Both the position numbers and the translations under genes were made by a program. 7,798 nt of DNA from LW23 sp041287705. GTDB taxonomy: Bacteria; Verrucomicrobiota; Verrucomicrobiia; Methylacidiphilales; UBA1321. The DNA lies in NCBI GenBank assembly GCA_041287705.1, contig JBGGNE010000310.1, positions 1 to 7,798 on the forward strand, given 5' to 3'. This document shows positions 1 through 4,946 of the stretch, piece after piece; positions within the stretch are counted from its first letter, which is position 1; every line of letters starts with the position of its first letter. The notes below the pieces were generated by a model that worked only from the letters and a program-made list of their open reading frames with translations, was not told the DNA's origin and did no database searches.

Positions 1-570
1 GAAGTACAACAGGTTACCGCAGCACTTTCCGTCGAAACCATCGACAGGGTCGTAGACGAACTGGCGGCGCTTAAAGAGCGCGGCGGCCGCCTCTTTATCC
101 TGGGCGTGGGCGGCAGCGCCGGCAATGCGTCCCACGCAGTCAACGACTTCCGTAAACTGGTAGGAATTGAAACGTATGCTCCTACCGATAACGTCTCGGA
201 GCTGACCGCTCGCACCAATGACGAAGGCTGGCCCACTATCTTCGAAGCATGGCTGAAGGTAAGCCGGCTGAAGGCGCAGGATGCCATTCTCGTATTCTCC
301 GTAGGCGGCGGCAGCCTGGAAAAGAATGTAAGCCCGAACCTGGTGACGGCGCTTCAGTATGCCAAAGAAGTCGGCGCCCCCATTCTCGGCATTGTAGGTC
401 GTGATGGCGGCTATACAGCAAAGGTCGGGACCGCTGTTGTCGTTGTCCCCACGGTGAATCCCGACCATGTGACCCCGCACTCCGAGGCATTCCAGGCCGT
501 GGTGTGGCATCTCTTTGTTTCGCATCCGCGCCTTAAGGCAAATGCGACGAAGTGGGAAAGCACAAAGTAA
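1..570 (+). CDS. SIS-domain sugar-phosphate isomerase, GmhA-like (5' truncated by window)
   Basis: The open frame runs from the first base to TAA at 568-570, giving 189 visible residues; the true start lies upstream. A GTG at 106 is not a credible start because it falls inside the phosphosugar-binding loop GVGGSAGN (visible residues 35-42). A second SIS segment, LVFSVGGGSLEKN, follows, then GIVGRDGG and a C-terminal helix containing HSEAFQAVVWH (residues 160-170). SIS proteins bind and isomerise phosphosugars in the cytoplasm, and the nearest well-known relative is sedoheptulose-7-phosphate isomerase GmhA (about 190 residues). By eye, the GmhA catalytic Glu position holds Asp (D49) and the catalytic His near the C-terminus is Trp or shifted by one residue (W169/H170), so this is probably a sister family rather than a standard GmhA. 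The downstream phosphatase starts at or just after this stop, which suggests one transcript. The fold is confident; the substrate is inferred from context. Confidence 0.85.
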   Translation, partial: EVQQVTAALSVETIDRVVDELAALKERGGRLFILGVGGSAGNASHAVNDFRKLVGIETYAPTDNVSELTARTNDEGWPTIFEAWLKVSRLKAQDAILVFSVGGGSLEKNVSPNLVTALQYAKEVGAPILGIVGRDGGYTAKVGTAVVVVPTVNPDHVTPHSEAFQAVVWHLFVSHPRLKANATKWESTK

Positions 571-614
571 TTCGCCCCAACCTGTACGGCACGCATCCTC
601 TTCCCTCTACCCAA

Positions 615-1211
615 ATGGTGGAAACACTGCCCGCATCTTCGGTTGCTATCACCACGGCCCGTCGCGCTGTCTTTCTGGACCGCGACGGCGTGATCAATCG
701 CCCCGTGGTGCGCGATGGCATGCCATTTCCGCCGGCCACCGCGGCGGAATTCGAATTGCTGGATGGTGTACCGGAGGCGTGCCGCATGCTTCACAATGCG
801 GGCTATCTTTTGATTGTCGCCACCAACCAACCCGATGTGGGCCGCGGCACGACACCCCTCGAAACCGTTGAGGCTATCCATCGCCACATGCTGACGCTTT
901 TGCCGGAAATCGACCGAGTGGAAGTGTGTTACCATCCCGGCGGACAGCCGCCCTCGCCTGACCGCAAACCGGCTCCCGGTATGCTGCTGCGTGCGGCAGC
1001 GGAAATGGGCATCGATCTCAGTGCCAGCTTTATGGTGGGAGACCGTTGGCGTGACGTAGATTGCGGACACGCCGCGGGTTGTCGCACGTTCTTTATCGAC
1101 TACGGCTATACAGAAGCGCTGCGATGCCAGCCGGACTTTACAGTGCGCTCTCTCCTCGACGCAGCGAGCTACATGGTACTGCCGCGCTTTGCGGTTGCAA
1201 CGGATGAATAA
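615..1211 (+). CDS. HAD-IIIA phosphatase, GmhB-like (heptose-bisphosphate phosphatase family)
   Basis: This is a 198-residue cytoplasmic HAD phosphatase, close to the roughly 190 residues usual for GmhB, which removes the 7-phosphate from D-glycero-D-manno-heptose 1,7-bisphosphate. All HAD motifs are visible: I, FLDRDGVIN with nucleophile D22 and acid D24; II, ATNQ (residues 69-72); III, K118 in DRKPAPGM; IV, GDRWRDVDCG (142-151). The GmhB-type zinc loop is only half kept: CYH (C105, H107) is present, but the usual Cys-x-Cys before Arg-Lys-Pro reads S114-P-D116. Start choice: the ATG at 615 puts the nucleophile at residue 22, as is normal. A GTG at 552 in the same frame would overlap the isomerase stop by 19 bases and add 21 residues; neither start has a good ribosome binding site. 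The family is firm; the exact substrate (heptose bisphosphate or another sugar or histidinol phosphate) is not. Confidence 0.88.
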   Translation: MVETLPASSVAITTARRAVFLDRDGVINRPVVRDGMPFPPATAAEFELLDGVPEACRMLHNAGYLLIVATNQPDVGRGTTPLETVEAIHRHMLTLLPEIDRVEVCYHPGGQPPSPDRKPAPGMLLRAAAEMGIDLSASFMVGDRWRDVDCGHAAGCRTFFIDYGYTEALRCQPDFTVRSLLDAASYMVLPRFAVATDE

Positions 1212-1290
1212 AGCCCGTAAACCAGAACGCAAGTTTCGTTCACAGATTACTCGCAAGTAAGTTATTTCGTTTCGTCAACACATTATCTTC

Positions 1291-2010
1291 ATGACACCGC
1301 TTCAAGAGCTTGGGATTCAAATATTCGCCGATGGCGCCGATATCGCCGGCATCGCGTCCATGTACAGCAATCCCCTCATTAAGGGTCTTACCACCAACCC
1401 CACGCTTATGAAGAAAGCGGGCATACGTGATTACGAATCTTTTGCGAAAGAAGTGCTGTCGATTGTCAAAACGAAGCCGATTTCCTTCGAAGTCTTCTCT
1501 GATGACTTCCCCGAAATGCGTCGTCAGGCGTTAAAGATCCGGGACTGGCAGGAAAACGTATACGTCAAGATCCCGATCACCAACACCCGTGGTGAATCCT
1601 CTCTGCCGCTGGTGGAAGAACTGGCGAAAGAAGGCGTGAAGCTCAACATTACCGCTCTGCTCACTCTGGCCCAGGTACGCGGCGTGGCGACCGTTCTCTC
1701 ACCTGAAGTCCCCGCCGTGGTTTCTGTATTTGCCGGACGTATTGCTGACACCGGCGTTGATCCCATGCCGATCATGCTGGCCAGCCGCGCGCTGCTTGCC
1801 GATCTGCCGAAGACCGAATTGCTCTGGGCAAGCGTCCGCGAGATCCTGAATATCCGGCACGCCGCTGCTGTGGGATGCGATATTGTGACAGTGCCCCACG
1901 ACATTCTTTCGAAAGCGCTCAAGATGGATGGTATTGACCTTGCCCTGCTTTCCCTGGACACCGTAAAAATGTTCGAGAACGACGCGCGTTCTTCCGGATT
2001 CACGCTGTAA
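1291..2010 (+). CDS. Small transaldolase / fructose-6-phosphate aldolase family protein
   Basis: A 239-residue class I aldolase of the transaldolase family, nearer the short Fsa/small-transaldolase length (about 215-240) than TalB (about 317). Landmarks in order: FADGAD with D14 at the proton-transfer Asp; KGLTTNPTL (residues 31-39); NVYVKIPIT with K93 as the Schiff-base lysine; KLNITALLTLAQ (118-128); SVFAGRIADTGVDP (145-158), which binds the substrate phosphate. Transaldolases move a dihydroxyacetone unit between sugar phosphates and can produce or consume sedoheptulose-7-phosphate, the substrate of GmhA-type isomerases. Placement 79 bases after a GmhB-like gene and a SIS gene suggests a dedicated supply role, which is inference. 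ATG 1291 begins the conserved N-terminal strand directly; no Shine-Dalgarno sequence precedes it. True transaldolase versus Fsa-like aldolase activity cannot be decided by eye. Confidence 0.88.
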   Translation: MTPLQELGIQIFADGADIAGIASMYSNPLIKGLTTNPTLMKKAGIRDYESFAKEVLSIVKTKPISFEVFSDDFPEMRRQALKIRDWQENVYVKIPITNTRGESSLPLVEELAKEGVKLNITALLTLAQVRGVATVLSPEVPAVVSVFAGRIADTGVDPMPIMLASRALLADLPKTELLWASVREILNIRHAAAVGCDIVTVPHDILSKALKMDGIDLALLSLDTVKMFENDARSSGFTL

Positions 2011-2032
2011 ACAAAGCGGAGTCTCCTGGCCG

Positions 2033-2059
2033 CTAATGCGTTGATAATAAATGCATTAG
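2033..2059 (+). repeat. Intergenic inverted repeat after the transaldolase gene
   Basis: CTAATGC (2033-2039) and GCATTAG (2053-2059) are perfect 7-base inverted arms around a 13-base AT-rich loop, 22 bases after the transaldolase stop. No T run follows, so it is not a classical intrinsic terminator. It may be a weak or Rho-assisted 3' end, a protein-binding palindrome, or chance. Confidence 0.3.
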
Positions 2060-2114
2060 TCGCTTCATCATGCTTTCGATCAAGCCTATTGCCGGATGTG
2101 ACGCGGGAGAATCG

Positions 2115-2142
2115 TGGACATTTCCCATAACACAGCTATTAT
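2115..2142 (+). promoter_or_regulatory. Candidate sigma70-like promoter for the exported Lon-like protein gene
   Basis: TGGACA (2115-2120), a 16-base spacer and TATTAT (2137-2142) match the -35/-10 consensus at five of six positions each. Transcription would begin near 2149, before the preferred start codons at 2193-2211 but after the in-frame ATG at 2070, which argues against that longer start. It is a match by eye only. Confidence 0.35.
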
Positions 2143-2207
2143 TTAAGGAATCAACGACGCACAGAAGCTGCATCCATCGCAACCCACCGCTTATGTGCCA
2201 TCTCTCA

Positions 2208-4565
2208 ATGATGACGCCTGCCATCATCCACTCCAGCAATCTCTTGCACATCCACACCAGCCGCCCTCTTCAGCAGGCGGGCTTCATGGCCGTGCTGCTC
2301 TCTCTCTTTGCGTTCGCCATTGCCACCGTGCTGGCTCCAGTCACCTCGTTTGCGGAGGAAGGCCCCCTGCTTATCAAGGCAGAGAAGGCGATCGAGCAGC
2401 GTGTGCCGCTCCCTATCTATTTTAGCGGTCAGGGCAAAGGCTCTATCCAGCCCCTGCGCCTGCGGTGGGACAGCGCCTCATCCAGCGCCTCCATGGGCGA
2501 TGACGTTCTTGCGTTTCGTTTTCCCGATGCAACCGAAGGCTCCTCGCTCAATGTTCTGAAATCACAGTTGTGGATTTCCGCTCTCAGCAGCGCCATTGTG
2601 TGGCAGGAACCCTGGCGTGCGTCCCGCTGGACTGTACGCGAAGTGCCCGATGTAGATGGTCCTGGCGTTGGTGTCGCGCTCAGTGTGGGCATGATCGCCA
2701 CTGCATCCGACGTGGTTTTCCCCAAGGATACCGTCATTATCGGAAGCCTTAACCCCGACACATCGCTCGGGCCGGTTTCCGGCATGACCTCTCGACTGGA
2801 TTCTGCAGCGGCTGCCGGGATGAAGCGTGTCGTCATCCCCAATCTCCAGCGCTTCGAGAAATCCCCCTCGGGCGAGTCGATCAGCATTGAAAACTACGCC
2901 AAGACGCTGGGTCTGGAGATCGTTTTTGCTGCTGACCTTGTCGAAGCAACTGAAAAGACGCTGCGCTGCAAACTCCCTGCTCCCCCAAGCACCCAGAGCA
3001 GCCAGGGGTATCGCGGTGCGTTGTGGGATTATCTGAACACACAATGCTCCAAAGAGATGACCCCGCTTCAGGCGGTCGCCGGCGGATGGCAACGCAATCT
3101 GGATCGCCTTGACAAGACAGCACCTGAATTGAAAACGCTGTGGCGCGAACTTTTCGATAATTACGATGAGGGCATGGACGCCTATCAGGCCGGCCTGCTT
3201 TATGTCAGCTGGGGCAAACTCCAAATGGCCAATGCCAAGTGGAAAGCCCTGCAGGCATGGCGCAATGCCAATCTGGATTTCAAGACTGTTGACGCCCGCG
3301 CCACACAGCTCATTGCGCGCCTGCGCGATCTGATGTACAAGCCGGTAGTCGACAACAATGAACTGCACAGTGGCGTTTGCTTTGCGGAATCGCACGACTG
3401 GCTCTACGCCATCAACGCACGTCTGGAGGGCTCGCAGATCTTCGCTCAACAAGCCTTTCACGCAAAATCAACCGCCACAGAAGCCCAGAAGGATCTCGCT
3501 ATCACGCGCATGTTCACTGCGGTGGAAGAGACCGAATATCTCGCCAAGAGCTTCGAAGCTTATCGTGACCTCTACGGACTCGTGCACAAGGAAGACGTTG
3601 CCGTGTATAATCGCGCCACAGTCTGGCTTCAGCAGCTTATCCCCACACAGATTGGTGCGTCCGAACTTTTTGCTCAGGGTCTTAAGCAGAACGCCAACCA
3701 GCTTGGCATCATGATCCTGCTGGATCCCCGTCTCTCCACCTATGCCCGTGTTATGGAGGAAATCCAGAAGGAATGGGACTCGCGCGTCAGCAACGCCATT
3801 TCTTCCCAGACCAACACGAAGATCGACCACAACGTGGGCTGGACACCCAGCGGCGCATACAACCCGCCCCGCACGGCCAATATTGGCACGCAGGTCGCCG
3901 CGGTAAAGATAAGCGATACTTCCCGCTGCCTGAAGTGGGTCAACGATTATTGCGAAGTAGCCGTTCTGGATAACAAATATCTGAAGATGGGCGGTTACTT
4001 TGATTCCGCCCGTCAGGAATGGATGATTCCCCAACAGGCAACCCTGCAGGCCATGACGCAGTACGCTGACGTCGCAGCACGCCGCGGTATCGCCATGGCA
4101 GAGCAGATTGGACTCAACACCAACATTCTCGAGCTGGTATACGAGCGAGCTTCTTACCTCCGCTCCAGCCGCCGCATGGATGATAAGCTGGAAGCCCTTC
4201 GCCAGTTCTGGCGTTGCGCGCTGATGGGTAACATGTGCTGGCAGCTGGGTTATGTGCCTAAGGCGTCCGCCATGCCTGCCGGTCCGCCATCCCCTTCCCG
4301 CATTCCCCCTATCGACAATCCTTTGCCGGAAACGGATCAGGCCAACAATCAGCAGGCCACCACAGTGCAGACCGCATCTCAGAAGCCTTTGCCTTCCTTC
4401 AAGAGCGAAGTGCAGAACGGCATTCTGCTTGCACCTGCTCAGCCGATCCCTCGTGTGGAAGAAGACATTACAGAACCCATGGAGGAATCAAAGAACGCCG
4501 CCGCGGTGGAAAGCGCTCCCATGGAAACCGTTGTGCCCGTGCTGATGGACGGCGCCGACGAGTAG
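2208..4565 (+). CDS. Exported protein with a degenerate Lon (S16)-like protease domain
   Basis: From the tandem ATG at 2208/2211 this is 785 residues. A hydrophobic stretch (about residues 27-44) ends in SFA before Glu-Glu near residue 49, consistent with a signal peptide and a periplasmic or outer location. Residues about 60-260 resemble the Lon proteolytic domain: DGPGVGVALSVGM corresponds to Lon DGPSAG, and SLGPVSGMTSRLDSAAAAG followed by MKRVVIP corresponds to Lon's IGGLKEK(x)8-G plus IKxVLIP. The catalytic Ser position is Gly153 and the catalytic Lys position is Thr194, so the dyad is gone; no AAA or PDZ domain is seen. The following ~430 residues look mostly helical, with CLKWVNDYC and CALMGNMC cysteine pairs that could form disulfides. 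The last ~100 residues are Pro/Gln-rich, then acidic. The frame is open from ATG 2070; 2193 and 2286 are other starts (AGGCGG sits 5 bases before 2286, but that start leaves an uncharged signal peptide). Function unknown; a scaffolding or binding role is plausible. Confidence 0.75.
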   Translation: MMTPAIIHSSNLLHIHTSRPLQQAGFMAVLLSLFAFAIATVLAPVTSFAEEGPLLIKAEKAIEQRVPLPIYFSGQGKGSIQPLRLRWDSASSSASMGDDVLAFRFPDATEGSSLNVLKSQLWISALSSAIVWQEPWRASRWTVREVPDVDGPGVGVALSVGMIATASDVVFPKDTVIIGSLNPDTSLGPVSGMTSRLDSAAAAGMKRVVIPNLQRFEKSPSGESISIENYAKTLGLEIVFAADLVEATEKTLRCKLPAPPSTQSSQGYRGALWDYLNTQCSKEMTPLQAVAGGWQRNLDRLDKTAPELKTLWRELFDNYDEGMDAYQAGLLYVSWGKLQMANAKWKALQAWRNANLDFKTVDARATQLIARLRDLMYKPVVDNNELHSGVCFAESHDWLYAINARLEGSQIFAQQAFHAKSTATEAQKDLAITRMFTAVEETEYLAKSFEAYRDLYGLVHKEDVAVYNRATVWLQQLIPTQIGASELFAQGLKQNANQLGIMILLDPRLSTYARVMEEIQKEWDSRVSNAISSQTNTKIDHNVGWTPSGAYNPPRTANIGTQVAAVKISDTSRCLKWVNDYCEVAVLDNKYLKMGGYFDSARQEWMIPQQATLQAMTQYADVAARRGIAMAEQIGLNTNILELVYERASYLRSSRRMDDKLEALRQFWRCALMGNMCWQLGYVPKASAMPAGPPSPSRIPPIDNPLPETDQANNQQATTVQTASQKPLPSFKSEVQNGILLAPAQPIPRVEEDITEPMEESKNAAAVESAPMETVVPVLMDGADE

Positions 4566-4592
4566 TCCTTCAAGATCTGGAACGCTCTGATA

Positions 4593-4619
4593 TCTCCTGG
4601 CAACTCAGTCGCCAGGAGA
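4593..4619 (+). terminator. Hairpin downstream of the Lon-like gene, probable transcript end
   Basis: TCTCCTGGC (4593-4601) pairs perfectly with GCCAGGAGA (4611-4619) around a 9-base loop, starting 27 bases after the stop codon. The stem is stable, but no U tract follows, so it fits a Rho-assisted end or a 3' stabilising hairpin better than a textbook intrinsic terminator. Confidence 0.45.
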
Positions 4620-4620
4620 C

Positions 4621-4946
4621 GCTGAAGCATAGTCCGCCGAATGGACAGGGCAGAATCTAAGGATAAATGCGTAAGAAATGGACTTTGGATTGCGAAAATG
4701 AAGCAGGCCGTCTCTGTCTGCCACGTATAGACTAATCTTTAAGCACTTGTATTTTTTGCCTGGAAGACGCAGTCTATAACATGCACGCAGAACATAGAAT
4801 ACGGTTAACTCGCTTAAACCCAAGGTTTCCCGTTGTGCGCGTCCTAAACTTTGATACATTTCCTGGCCGCTTGCTGACCTGCGCACCTTGATTCCGCTTA
4901 CCGCACTCGACTTATTCCCCCTTCACTTTACCAGGCCGCTCCCCCT
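4621..4946. other. Intergenic region without a convincing gene, upstream of the PBP gene
   Basis: About 326 bases, noticeably more AT-rich than the flanking genes. I see no tRNA or rRNA signature and no credible + strand coding frame. A 93-codon minus-strand frame (4605-4886) has no recognisable motif, and its 3' end runs through the hairpin. A TATAAC at 4775-4780 could be a -10 box, but only a T run sits at the right distance for a -35. The region presumably carries the promoter and leader of the PBP gene; a small RNA cannot be excluded. Confidence 0.5.

Noticed and set aside
411..1256. 281-codon open frame on the minus strand opposite the isomerase and phosphatase genes
   Set aside because: It lies antisense to two genes with clear catalytic motifs, has no recognisable domain, and is rich in Arg/His/Cys as expected of a shadow frame.
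1204..1260. 18-codon basic peptide frame starting inside the phosphatase stop region
   Set aside because: Starts in an overlapping ATGAATAA and is highly Lys/Arg-rich, but too short and without a ribosome binding site; chance is the simpler explanation.
2562..3461. 299-codon minus-strand open frame opposite the exported protein gene
   Set aside because: The + strand frame carries a signal peptide and Lon-like domain; the antisense translation shows no motifs or plausible start context.
4605..4886. 93-codon minus-strand frame in the gap before the PBP gene
   Set aside because: No motif, no start signal seen, and its 3' end enters the hairpin arm; most likely chance, though it is the only sizeable frame in the gap.
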